This document shows, in pieces, positions 33,138-40,602 of a DNA stretch of 64,000 nucleotides. The position numbers and the translations under genes are program-made. The stretch is from Streptomyces sp. NBC_01750 (GTDB lineage: Bacteria > Actinomycetota > Actinomycetes > Streptomycetales > Streptomycetaceae), in assembly GCF_035918095.1 (NCBI RefSeq), contig NZ_CP109137.1:4962001-5026000 (forward strand), given 5' to 3'. A model generated the notes under the pieces. That model had not been told where the DNA came from. It did no database searches and was given only the letters and a program-made list of their open reading frames with translations. Position 1 is the stretch's first letter, and every line of letters begins with the position of its first letter.

Positions 33138-33968
33138 ATGAGTACGAATGCCTCGTCGGTCGACCCCCTCGCCACTCTCGGATCCTTGCCGGGCGTCGCC
33201 GACTCCGTGGACTCCGTACGCAAAGCCGTCGACGGTGTCTACGGACACCGGGTCATGCGGCGCCGCAGCAATGAGGTCACCTCGGAAGCGGCACTGCGTG
33301 GAGCACGCGGTTCCGCCGCGCTGTCCGGAGCGGACTGGGCCCTGGAGGAAGTACGCAGGCGCACAGATTTCGGTACCGAGGCCGAGGCGCGTACGGTCGG
33401 TGCGGCACTGCGGCTGACTGCCGAGGCCGGTCAACTGCTCTCCATCTGGCGGCAGTCGCCGCTCCGGGTGCTGGCCCGGCTGCATCTGGTCGCGGCCGGC
33501 GGCGCCGGCGTTGACGAGACGGTGGGCCGTCCGCGCCTGGCGGGCGAGGCGGTCGACGAGCCGCTGATCGACGCGCCGCTGCCGGACGCGGGCGAGGTCG
33601 CCGGCCGGCTGGACGGCCTGGCGGAGCTGATCATCGTGGGAAGTTCCGCGCCGGCGCTGGTGACGGCAGCCGTGGTGCACGGCGAGCTGCTGGCGCTGCG
33701 CCCCTTCGGTTCGTACAACGGTCTGGTCGCGCGGGCGGCCGAGCGCATCGTGCTGATCGGCAGCGGACTCGACCCCAAGTCGATCTGTCCGGCAGAGGTC
33801 GGCCACGCGGAGCAGGGCCGGGCGGCGTACGTCGCGGCCTTTGAGGGCTATCTCTCCGGAAAGCCGGAAGGCATGGCCGGCTGGATCGCGCACTGCGGGC
33901 GCGCGGTGGAGCTGGGGGTCCGGGAGTCGACGGCGGTGTGTGAGGCGTTGCAGCGCGGCGCTGCCTGA
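33138..33968 (+). CDS. Fic-like protein with a degenerate active site
   Basis: 276 residues, mostly helical and Ala-rich. Residues around 194-206 read LRPFGSYNGLVAR, which lines up with the Fic motif HPFxDGNGRxxR, preceded by a helix (VVHGELLAL) and followed by AERIVL, as in Fic domains. The catalytic His is Arg, and the DGNGR phosphate loop is SYNGL, so AMP transfer is unlikely. Often labelled 'oxidoreductase' in Streptomyces genomes without basis that I can see. ATG 33138. Divergent from the CooC-like ATPase gene, with only about 100 bp between them. Confidence 0.65.
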   Translation: MSTNASSVDPLATLGSLPGVADSVDSVRKAVDGVYGHRVMRRRSNEVTSEAALRGARGSAALSGADWALEEVRRRTDFGTEAEARTVGAALRLTAEAGQLLSIWRQSPLRVLARLHLVAAGGAGVDETVGRPRLAGEAVDEPLIDAPLPDAGEVAGRLDGLAELIIVGSSAPALVTAAVVHGELLALRPFGSYNGLVARAAERIVLIGSGLDPKSICPAEVGHAEQGRAAYVAAFEGYLSGKPEGMAGWIAHCGRAVELGVRESTAVCEALQRGAA

Positions 33969-33999
33969 ACTGCCTCTGAAAAACGCCCTGAACAGGGTT

Positions 34000-34028
34000 G
34001 CGGCGGTACCAATGGGTGGTACCGCCGC
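34000..34028. terminator. Bidirectional terminator after the Fic-like gene
   Basis: GCGGCGGTACCA (34000-34011) pairs perfectly with TGGTACCGCCGC (34017-34028) around a five-base loop. The gap 33969-34301 has no other supported gene; its last 60 bp (about 34255-34315) are unusually AT-rich. Confidence 0.85.
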
Positions 34029-34301
34029 TGGCACGTCCGCCGAGTTACCAAGCGTCCTCGATATATTGCCCATCAGGTCGGGAACTTCTGCCCGTAACCT
34101 GGTGCGGCTGGCCCGTAATCGACGGGTCGACGTCGCGTGGGTGCTCAGTTTTCATGCGCGGTCCGTGGGCCTTCATGCGTTACAGGTGATCCTTTCGGAT
34201 GTCCTTGGTCTCGCGGGCCGTTGAGTCCTTTCTACTCCTGCTCACGGTGAAGCGGAAGCCCTGGCTGCACATCTTTACTTTTAGGTTCAAATACGGGCGA
34301 A

Positions 34302-35153
34302 TTAATATACGGAGGTGGCCTGCGCGGCCGCCGTGCGCCGACGGCTCGTGTACCAGGCCAGGCCGGCGGTCGCGGCGGCCGCACCCACCGCGGCCATGGC
34401 GATCAGGGCGGGTCGCGGCGGCATGGAGAACGCGGGCAGCCGCTGCTTCAGCCGCACCGGGCGATTGAAAACGAGAATCGGCCAGCCGCGCGAGGTCGCC
34501 TCGCGGCGCAGTGCGCGATCCGGATTTACGGCGTACGGATGGCCGACAGACGCCAGCATCGGGACATCGGTGGCCGAGTCGCTGTATGCATAGCAGCGGG
34601 CCAGGTCGTATCCCTCCGACGCGGCCAGCTCCTTGATCGCTTCCGCTTTGGTCGGCCCGTACGCGTAATACTCCACTTCGCCCGTGAAGCAGCCGTCGTC
34701 GCCGACCACCATGCGGGTGGCGACCACCCGGTCGGCGCCGAGGAGCTCGCCGATCGGCTCGACGACCTCCGCGCCGGAAGTGGAGACGATGACGACGTCG
34801 CGGCCGGCCGTGTGATGCTCCTCGATGAGCGACGCGGCCTCGTCGTAGATGATCGGGTCGATCAGGTCGTGGAGGGTCTCGGCGACGATCTCCTTGACCT
34901 GCTGGACGTTCCAGCCCTTGCAGAGCGCGGAGAGGTACTGGCGCATCCGCTCCATCTGGTCGTGGTCGGCGCCGCCCGCGAGAAAAACGAACTGGGCATA
35001 TGCGGTGCGTAGTACGGCGCGCCGGTTGATCAGCCCCCCTTGGTAGAAGGACTTGCTGAAGGTCAGAGTCGATGACTTCGCAATGACCGTCTTGTCCAGG
35101 TCAAAGAAGGCAGCTGCGCGAGGCAAGGAGTGGTTTTCCACGAGCCTGAGCAT
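34302..35153 (-). CDS. HAD-IB family phosphatase with C-terminal anchor
   Basis: 283-residue SerB-like HAD hydrolase. Motif I is FFDLDKTVIA (catalytic Asp pair, about 17-26), motif II VIVSTSGA, motif III the Lys in GPTKAEAI, and motif IV YSDSATDVPML. A hydrophobic helix near 247-265 followed by RRR anchors the C-terminus. HAD-IB proteins are mostly phosphoserine or lipid-phosphate phosphatases or acyltransferase partners; the substrate is unknown. Equivalent to Rv3661. Divergent from ssd, with the 6C RNA between them. Confidence 0.88.
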   Translation of the reverse strand: MLRLVENHSLPRAAAFFDLDKTVIAKSSTLTFSKSFYQGGLINRRAVLRTAYAQFVFLAGGADHDQMERMRQYLSALCKGWNVQQVKEIVAETLHDLIDPIIYDEAASLIEEHHTAGRDVVIVSTSGAEVVEPIGELLGADRVVATRMVVGDDGCFTGEVEYYAYGPTKAEAIKELAASEGYDLARCYAYSDSATDVPMLASVGHPYAVNPDRALRREATSRGWPILVFNRPVRLKQRLPAFSMPPRPALIAMAAVGAAAATAGLAWYTSRRRTAAAQATSVY

Positions 35154-35221
35154 ATGTGCCCGCCATTCGGCGTACGCTGGGGCGCGTGGGTTTGCCTGAG
35201 AAGGCTCTCGGGTACACCATG

Positions 35222-35330
35222 GAAGTCACGGATCGTTCGCGACCGTGCTAACCCGGTCCGGCTCCTCCCCCCCCGAGTCGGCCGGAGAGACGACCCCCGC
35301 TCTCCCCCCCGGCGGGGGTCGTCGCATGTC
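35222..35330 (+). ncRNA. 6C small RNA (B11-type)
   Basis: Two successive hairpins present C-rich loops on the plus strand. Hairpin one is CCGGCTC-loop-GAGTCGG (35257-35281) with eight C in the loop. Hairpin two is GACGACCCCCGC (35289-35300)-TCTCCCCCCC-G-GCGGGGGTCGTC (35312-35323). This is the defining structure of 6C RNA, and the location between the HAD phosphatase and ssd genes matches that of mycobacterial B11 (Rv3660c/Rv3661 gap). The second hairpin also acts as the terminator. A TTGCCT (35192) and TACACC (35213) may be its promoter. 6C RNAs pair through the C loops with G-rich ribosome binding sites. Confidence 0.85.
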
Positions 35331-35479
35331 CGGACGCCTTTCGTCCGCCTTCTGCGATCGACTCCGATCATCCTTCCCATCTGCGTGCCGTGTCCGCCGT
35401 CGGGTTCCGCATAGCCCAAATCGTTACTGTGCGTAGCGATTTTGCTGCTCTCCGGGAGTCACCGGTATGGGCTACGGAG

Positions 35480-35506
35480 TTATTCACAAGTGGCTAGTTG
35501 TCCACA
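35480..35506 (+). promoter_or_regulatory. Pair of consensus DnaA boxes upstream of ssd
   Basis: TTATTCACA (35480-35488) and TTGTCCACA (35498-35506) are both exact DnaA boxes: the first fits TTATNCACA, the second the GC-preferred Streptomyces form. They are in the same orientation and separated by nine bases. A weaker AGATCCACA follows at 35518. They are about 130 bp upstream of the first tad-operon gene. Confidence 0.7.
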
Positions 35507-35633
35507 GTTTTTCAGCAAGATCCACACGATTTTCCGGTGCGCTGCACGGTGATTCCACCCGCGTAGTTCGCGGACCGAAGGAATCGCAGATCTCGCCTTG
35601 AAGTGAGATCGAAGTAAGAGGGGCGTGGAGATC

Positions 35634-36737
35634 GTGGCTGGATCTATCACATCGCAACGGCCGCCGGTCGCCGAAGGGCGCCGGGACGGGCCGCTGATCG
35701 TCACCGAAGACGTGGAACTGCTCGACGATCTGCTGCGGCTGTGCGCCGCGGCCGGGGCCGAGCCCGACGTCCACCATTCGATGCCGGAGCGACGGGGGAG
35801 CTGGGAGGGCGCGCCACTGGTCCTGGTTGGCGACGACGCGGCCGCGCGCTGCCGAGGAGCGACCCGCAGACGCGGTGTGCTGCTCGTCGGGCACGACCAG
35901 GACGACCCGGACGTCTGGCGGCGGGCGGTCGAGATCGGGGCGGACTGCGTGCTGCGGCTGCCCGATGCCGAGAGCTGGCTCGTCGACCGGATCGCCGACG
36001 TGGTCGAAGGGGTCGGGCGGCCGGCGCTGACTGTCGGAGTGATCGGCGGACGCGGCGGAGCCGGTGCATCGACGCTGGCCTGCGCGCTGGCGGTGACCGC
36101 GGGCCGGGTCGGCCTTCGCACGATGCTCGTCGACGGCGACCCGCTGGGCGGAGGGCTCGACGTGCTGCTCGGCGGAGAGCAAGCGGACGGCAGACGATGG
36201 CCGGATTTCGCCTCTTCCAAGGGACGGGTCGCCGGCGGGGCGCTCGAGGATTCGCTGCCCGAGCTGCACGCGCTGCGGGTGCTCAGCTGGGACCGTGGCG
36301 ATTCGGTGGTGATCCCGCCGGAGGCGATGCGGTCGGTGCTGGCCGCGGCGCGCAGGCGCGGCGGCGTGGTGGTCGTGGATCTGCCGCGGCGGGTCGACGA
36401 AGGCGTGGCGGAGGCACTGGCCCAGCTGGATCTCGGGCTGCTGGTGGTGCCGGGCGAGCTACGAGCCGTTGCCGCGGCGAACCGGGTGGCGTCGACGGTG
36501 GGCATGGTGCTCCAGGACCTGCGGGCGGTCGTGCGTGGGCCGTACGCCGCCGGGCTGGACGAGCAGTGGGTGGCGGACGCCCTCGGGCTGCCGCTGGCGG
36601 GTGAACTGCCGGTGGAAGCTGGACTGTTGGCGGCGCAGGACGGAGGCGCTCCGCCGGGAGGCAGTGGGAGCGGGCCGCTGGCGAAGTTCTGTACCGCCTT
36701 CTGGGAGCGGGCACTGGCCGGGCACGGGGTCTCATGA
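35634..36737 (+). CDS. ssd: Septum-site-determining protein / CpaE-like, head of tad operon
   Basis: 367 residues. An N-terminal receiver-like part (about 15-130) precedes a MinD/ParA-like domain with a degraded Walker A, VIGGRGGAGASTLACALAV, lacking both lysines expected in MinD, and VLVDGDPLGGG. This matches the 'helicase/secretion neighbourhood CpaE-like' family and M. tuberculosis Ssd (Rv3660c), implicated in septum regulation; CpaE localises tad pilus machinery in Caulobacter. GTG 35634 has AGAGGGG ten bases upstream; GTG 35625 is too close to it. Overlaps tadA by four bases. Confidence 0.88.
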   Translation: MAGSITSQRPPVAEGRRDGPLIVTEDVELLDDLLRLCAAAGAEPDVHHSMPERRGSWEGAPLVLVGDDAAARCRGATRRRGVLLVGHDQDDPDVWRRAVEIGADCVLRLPDAESWLVDRIADVVEGVGRPALTVGVIGGRGGAGASTLACALAVTAGRVGLRTMLVDGDPLGGGLDVLLGGEQADGRRWPDFASSKGRVAGGALEDSLPELHALRVLSWDRGDSVVIPPEAMRSVLAAARRRGGVVVVDLPRRVDEGVAEALAQLDLGLLVVPGELRAVAAANRVASTVGMVLQDLRAVVRGPYAAGLDEQWVADALGLPLAGELPVEAGLLAAQDGGAPPGGSGSGPLAKFCTAFWERALAGHGVS

Positions 36738-37882
36738 GCGCCGGGCTGCTGGACGCGGTACGACAGTGGCTCGCGGAGAGCGGGGCCGAGCCGACGCCGG
36801 CCAGGGTGGCGGCTGCCCTGCGGGCACAGGGGCGGTTGCTGGGCGATGCCGAAGTGCTCGGAGGCACCGAGAAGTTGCGGTGCGAGTTGGTGGGAACGGG
36901 GCCGCTGGAGCCGCTGCTGACCGATCCGTCGGTGACGGATGTGCTGGTGTCCGCGCCCGACCGGGTGTGGGTGGACCGGGGCCGCGGGCTCGAGCTCACC
37001 GAGGTGACGTTCGCGGATGCGGCGTCGGTGCGCAGGCTGGCACAGCGGCTCGCGGCGGTGGCCGAGCGGCGGCTGGATGACGCCAGGCCGTGGGTGGACG
37101 CCAGGCTGCCGGACGGCACACGGATGCATGCCGTGATCCCGCCGGTGGCCGTCGGCTCGACGTGTCTCTCGCTGCGGGTGGTGAGGCCCAGGGCGTTTTC
37201 GGTGGGGGAACTGGTCACGGCGGGGACGGTGCCACCGGGCGGGGACCTGGTGCTGCGGGCGCTGATCGAGGCCCGGCTGTCTTTCCTCATCAGCGGTGGC
37301 ACGGGATCAGGCAAGACGACCTTGCTCTCGAGCCTGCTGGGGCTGGTGGGGGAGCGCGAGCGGATCGTGCTGGCCGAGGACTCGGCAGAGCTCAGACCGG
37401 ACCACCCGCATGTGGTGCGGCTGGAGTCGCGTACGGCGAACCAGGAGGGCGCCGGCCGGGTGACGCTGCGGGATCTGGTGCGGCAGGCGTTGCGGATGCG
37501 GCCCGACCGGCTGGTGGTGGGGGAGGTGCGAGGAGCCGAGGTCACTGAGCTCCTGGCCGCTTTGAACACCGGGCACGAGGGCGGCTGCGGGACCGTGCAC
37601 GCCAATGCGGCGGCGGATGTGCCGGCCCGGCTGGAGGCGCTGGGGACGGCTGCGGGGCTCGACCGGGCGGCGCTGCACAGCCAGTTGGCGGCGGCACTCT
37701 CGGTGGTGGTCCATCTCGTACGGGACAGGGGCGGGCAGCGGCGGATCGCCGAGGTGCATGTGCTGGAGCGGGACGCGGCGGGGCTGGTGGTGACGGTGCC
37801 CGCGCTGCGGTGGGGCAAGGAGGCGTTCGTGTACGAGCGGGGCTGGGAGCGGCTCCGGTCGCTGATCGGGGGCGCGCTGTGA
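36734..37882 (+). CDS. tadA: TadA/CpaF-type secretion ATPase
   Basis: 382-residue type II/IV secretion ATPase. Walker A is GGTGSGKTTLLSS (about 187-199), followed by the Asp box LAEDSAELRPDHPHVVRLES, Walker B-like LRMRPDRLVVGEVRG, and the His box GHEGGCGTVHANAA. It powers pilus assembly from the cytoplasmic face. ATG 36734 overlaps the ssd stop, and its own stop overlaps the tadB GTG. Equivalent to Rv3659c. Confidence 0.93.
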   Translation: MSAGLLDAVRQWLAESGAEPTPARVAAALRAQGRLLGDAEVLGGTEKLRCELVGTGPLEPLLTDPSVTDVLVSAPDRVWVDRGRGLELTEVTFADAASVRRLAQRLAAVAERRLDDARPWVDARLPDGTRMHAVIPPVAVGSTCLSLRVVRPRAFSVGELVTAGTVPPGGDLVLRALIEARLSFLISGGTGSGKTTLLSSLLGLVGERERIVLAEDSAELRPDHPHVVRLESRTANQEGAGRVTLRDLVRQALRMRPDRLVVGEVRGAEVTELLAALNTGHEGGCGTVHANAAADVPARLEALGTAAGLDRAALHSQLAAALSVVVHLVRDRGGQRRIAEVHVLERDAAGLVVTVPALRWGKEAFVYERGWERLRSLIGGAL

Positions 37883-38733
37883 CGGCGGCGGGTGAGCCGG
37901 TGTACGCGGCAGCGGTGTGTGCGGGTGCGGCGGCGTGGCTGACGGTCGGCAGGGAGCGGGGGCTGCGGCGGGCGCGGCTGCTCCTCGCGGGTGGCGCTCC
38001 GGTGGATTCGCCGCCGCGGTGGTCCTGGGAGCGGCTGCTGCCCGTGGTGCGGCTGCGGCAGGAGTGGTTGTGCCTGCCGGCGGCGCTGGTCCTCGCGGTG
38101 CTGGGGAAGTCGGTGCTGCCGTTGGCAGCGGGAGCGGTGGCGGTGCCGCTCGTGAGGAGGCGGTTGCGGGACCGGGAGCGGAGGCGGGAGCAGGAGCGGC
38201 GGGCCGAGGGCGTCATCGCGTTCTGCGGTGCGGTCGCGGCGGAGCTGCGCGCGGGATTGCAGCCGGGACAGGCGCTGCTGTTGGCCGCCAGATCCACAGA
38301 GGCGCTGGGTGGAGCGGAGGCCGCGGTGCTGGCGGCGGCGCGGTTCGGAGGCGATGTGCCTGAGGCGCTTCGGGCGGCGGCCGGGCAGCCGGGCGCGGAC
38401 GGTCTCGCCGGGGTCGCGGTCTGCTGGCGGGTGGCCGTGGACAGCGGGGCAGGTCTGGCCGCGGGGCTCGACCGGCTGGAGACGGCCCTGCGAGCCGAGT
38501 GGGACCAACGTCAGGATCTGCGGGCCCGGTTGGCGGGTGCGTGGTCGACCGTCGTCCTGCTGTCGGTGCTTCCGCTGGCCGGCCTGGCGATGGGCTGGGC
38601 ACTGGGCGCCGATCCCTTCGGGGTGCTGCTGCACACCGCTGGGGGGCTGGTGTGCCTGGTGGTCGGCGGGCTGCTGGAGGCGGCCGGGCTCTGCTGGGCC
38701 GTGCGGATCGTACGGGGCGGGGAGGAGACATGA
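37879..38733 (+). CDS. tadB: TadB-like type II secretion F-domain protein
   Basis: 284 residues with hydrophobic segments near 7-20, 70-95, 220-245 and 255-275, around a cytoplasmic F domain (GVIAFCGAVAAELRAGLQPGQ, ending with LARL-type helices). It forms the inner-membrane platform of the tad pilus together with the next gene. GTG 37879 overlaps the tadA stop by GTGA. Equivalent to Rv3658c. Confidence 0.87.
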   Translation: MTAAGEPVYAAAVCAGAAAWLTVGRERGLRRARLLLAGGAPVDSPPRWSWERLLPVVRLRQEWLCLPAALVLAVLGKSVLPLAAGAVAVPLVRRRLRDRERRREQERRAEGVIAFCGAVAAELRAGLQPGQALLLAARSTEALGGAEAAVLAAARFGGDVPEALRAAAGQPGADGLAGVAVCWRVAVDSGAGLAAGLDRLETALRAEWDQRQDLRARLAGAWSTVVLLSVLPLAGLAMGWALGADPFGVLLHTAGGLVCLVVGGLLEAAGLCWAVRIVRGGEET

Positions 38734-39500
38734 CCGGGGACGTCGTCCACAGGCTGGGGGCAGTGGTCTGTGTTCTGGCCGCGGCGGCCTGCCTGGGCTT
38801 GATGGTCGCGGGACGACGGCGCGAGCGCAGAGTGCGCAGGCGGACCGAGGCGCTGCTGGCGGTGCAGTACGAACGGCGGCAGTGGCGGCCCGAGTACGGC
38901 GTGTGGGCGAGGCGCTGGGTGGCTCCGCTGGGCGCGGTGATCACAGGCCATGTCCTGGTCGGCGGAGTGATCGGCGGCGTCGTCGGGCTCGTCGGGGCGT
39001 ACGGCGTGTGGCGTTGGCAGCGGAGCCGCAAGCCCGCCGCGGACGCTGTGGACCACGCGTCGGGTCGTCAACTGCCTCTGGCCGCCGATCTGCTGGCGGC
39101 CTGCATCTCCGCCGGGGCCGGTCCACGCGAGGCGGCGGAGGCGGTCGGGGAGTCGCTCGGCGGGCCGGTCGGCGACGGACTGGCGCGGACGGCCGCCGAA
39201 CTACGCCTCGGCTGTGAACCGGCACAGGCCTGGGGTTGGTTCGGACAGATAGCGGGCGCGGCGGCGCTGGCCCGCTGTCTGGAGCGGGCCGACTCAACCG
39301 GGGCTCCGGCGGCGGAGCCCGTGTCCCGACTGGCCGAGCGCTTCCGGGCGGACCGGGCGCGGGCGGCCGCGGCGCGGGGCCAAAAGGCTCAGGTGCTGAT
39401 TACCGCTCCGGTGGGGCTGTGCTTCCTGCCCGCCTTCCTGGCGGTCGGGGTGGCCCCCGTGGTGATCGGCCTGGCGGATGGATTGCTGAACGGCAACTGA
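38730..39500 (+). CDS. tadC: TadC-like type II secretion F-domain protein
   Basis: 256 residues. Helices near 8-26, 68-92 and 225-248 flank an F domain with LAADLLAACISAGAGPREAAEAVGESLGG. Second platform protein. ATG 38730 follows GGAGGAG and overlaps the tadB stop. Equivalent to Rv3657c. Confidence 0.86.
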   Translation: MTGDVVHRLGAVVCVLAAAACLGLMVAGRRRERRVRRRTEALLAVQYERRQWRPEYGVWARRWVAPLGAVITGHVLVGGVIGGVVGLVGAYGVWRWQRSRKPAADAVDHASGRQLPLAADLLAACISAGAGPREAAEAVGESLGGPVGDGLARTAAELRLGCEPAQAWGWFGQIAGAAALARCLERADSTGAPAAEPVSRLAERFRADRARAAAARGQKAQVLITAPVGLCFLPAFLAVGVAPVVIGLADGLLNGN

Positions 39501-39522
39501 ACGAAATTTCTTGGGGGTTGAT

Positions 39523-39723
39523 ATGTGGAATTCGTTGCGGGGATGGGTGCGCGGGCTGTCGCGCGGGACGCGCAGGGACGCGGGAATGACCACGTCCGAG
39601 TACGCGATGGGGACGATTGCCGCGTGTGCCTTCGCGGCCGTCCTGTACAAGGTCGTGACCAGCGGAACCGTCTCGGCGGCGCTGCAGTCGGTGATCGGGA
39701 AGGCGCTCGATGCGCAGTTCTGA
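39523..39723 (+). CDS. DUF4244 Flp-like pilin
   Basis: 66 residues. A basic leader ending RDAGMTTSEYAMGTIAAC is followed by a hydrophobic helix, the layout of Flp/Tad pilins: the processing site is before or within GMTTSEY, with the Glu at +5 or so. Short C-terminal tail. Likely the major structural subunit. ATG 39523 is preferred; a TTG at 39511 is also in frame. Its end overlaps the ATG of the TadE-like gene. Equivalent to Rv3656c. Confidence 0.85.
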   Translation: MWNSLRGWVRGLSRGTRRDAGMTTSEYAMGTIAACAFAAVLYKVVTSGTVSAALQSVIGKALDAQF

Positions 39724-40240
39724 GGTGGCCGGTTCCGAGGCGCTCAGCTCTGCGATGCGCGGTTCTGAAGTGCCCGGTTCTGAAGTGCCCGGTTCTGAGA
39801 TGTGCGGCCAGGTGCGCGACAGGGGCTCCGTGACGGCGGAGGCGGCCGTCGCGGTGCCCGCCCTGGTGGTCTTCGCCATGGCTCTGGTGTGGGCGCTGAT
39901 GGCGGCCTCCGAGCAGATCCAGTGCGTCGACGCGGCCCGGGCCGGTGCCCGGGCCGCGGCCAGGTCGGAGCCGCCGGCGGCCGCGCTGGCCGCCGCCCGC
40001 TCGGCGGCCCCGGGTGGTGCCCGGGTCACGCTGGGGCGCTCCGGGGACCTGTGGCGGGTGCGGGTAGAGGCGAAGGCTCCGGGGCCGGGCGGGCTTGCCC
40101 TGACGCTGAGCGCGGAGGCGGCTGCCCTCGCCGAGGACACGGTGGGCCAAGACCCTGCGGCCCAGGACACCACCCGGGGCCCGGGAGTCGTCGGCCGAGC
40201 AGTCGCAGGCCTGGACGACGCTGCGGAGGTGGCCCAGTGA
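39710..40240 (+). CDS. TadE-like pseudopilin
   Basis: Up to 176 residues. The core begins RDRGSVTAEAAVAVPALVVF, the TadE signature with T-x-E before a hydrophobic helix, followed by an extracytoplasmic domain. The 40 residues before it are a SEVPG repeat encoded by a 15-bp tandem repeat (about 39763-39799), so the true start may be ATG 39800 (MCGQVRDRG). It probably initiates or stabilises pili. Equivalent to Rv3655c. Confidence 0.75.
   Translation: MRSSEVAGSEALSSAMRGSEVPGSEVPGSEMCGQVRDRGSVTAEAAVAVPALVVFAMALVWALMAASEQIQCVDAARAGARAAARSEPPAAALAAARSAAPGGARVTLGRSGDLWRVRVEAKAPGPGGLALTLSAEAAALAEDTVGQDPAAQDTTRGPGVVGRAVAGLDDAAEVAQ
39722..39800. repeat. 15-bp tandem repeats at the 5' end of the TadE-like gene
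   Basis: GGTTCTGAAGTGCCC and close variants occur about four or five times in a row, including GGTTCCGAGGCGCTC and GGTTCTGAGATGTGC. In the coding frame they give GSEVP units, and in-frame ATG codons fall inside several copies. Confidence 0.8.
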
Positions 40241-40602
40241 ACCGCGAGCGTGGGTCGGCGACCGTCTGGGCCGCCATGGCGACGACCGTGCTGTGTGCGG
40301 TGTTCGCGGCCGTGCTGGCCATGGGCCAGGCGGTGGTCGCCCGCCACAGGGCGGGCTCCGCCGCGGACTTGGCGGTACTCGCCGCGGCGGACCACGCCCT
40401 GAGCGGCACTGCCGCAGCCTGTGCGAAGGCTGCCGATGTGGCCCGGGCGCAGGGTGCGACGGTAGTCCGGTGCGCGGTGCGCGGCGAGATCGCCGAAGTG
40501 ACGGCGCAGGCCCGCTTCGGCCCGTACGCCCCCACGGTCAGGTCGCGGGCGGGACCGCCGGGACCTCCTGGCCCGACGGGGCCACCCGGAGCAGTTCCGT
40601 GA
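40237..40602 (+). CDS. TadE/TadG-like protein (helicase/secretion neighbourhood)
   Basis: 121 residues. RERGSATVWAAMATTVLC leads into a hydrophobic helix, with ADLAVLAAADHAL after it, the pattern of Rv3654c-type 'helicase/secretion neighbourhood TadE-like' proteins. A PPGPPGPTGPPG collagen-like tail ends it. GTG 40237 overlaps the previous stop. Its last 65 bp overlap, tail to tail, the 3' end of the helicase gene on the other strand; the tail repeat lies exactly in that overlap. Confidence 0.82.
   Translation: MNRERGSATVWAAMATTVLCAVFAAVLAMGQAVVARHRAGSAADLAVLAAADHALSGTAAACAKAADVARAQGATVVRCAVRGEIAEVTAQARFGPYAPTVRSRAGPPGPPGPTGPPGAVP

Noticed and set aside
36283..38634. 783-codon frame antisense to tadA/tadB
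   Set aside because: Arg/Pro/Ser-rich shadow of GC-rich coding DNA; tad genes have clear motifs on the other strand.
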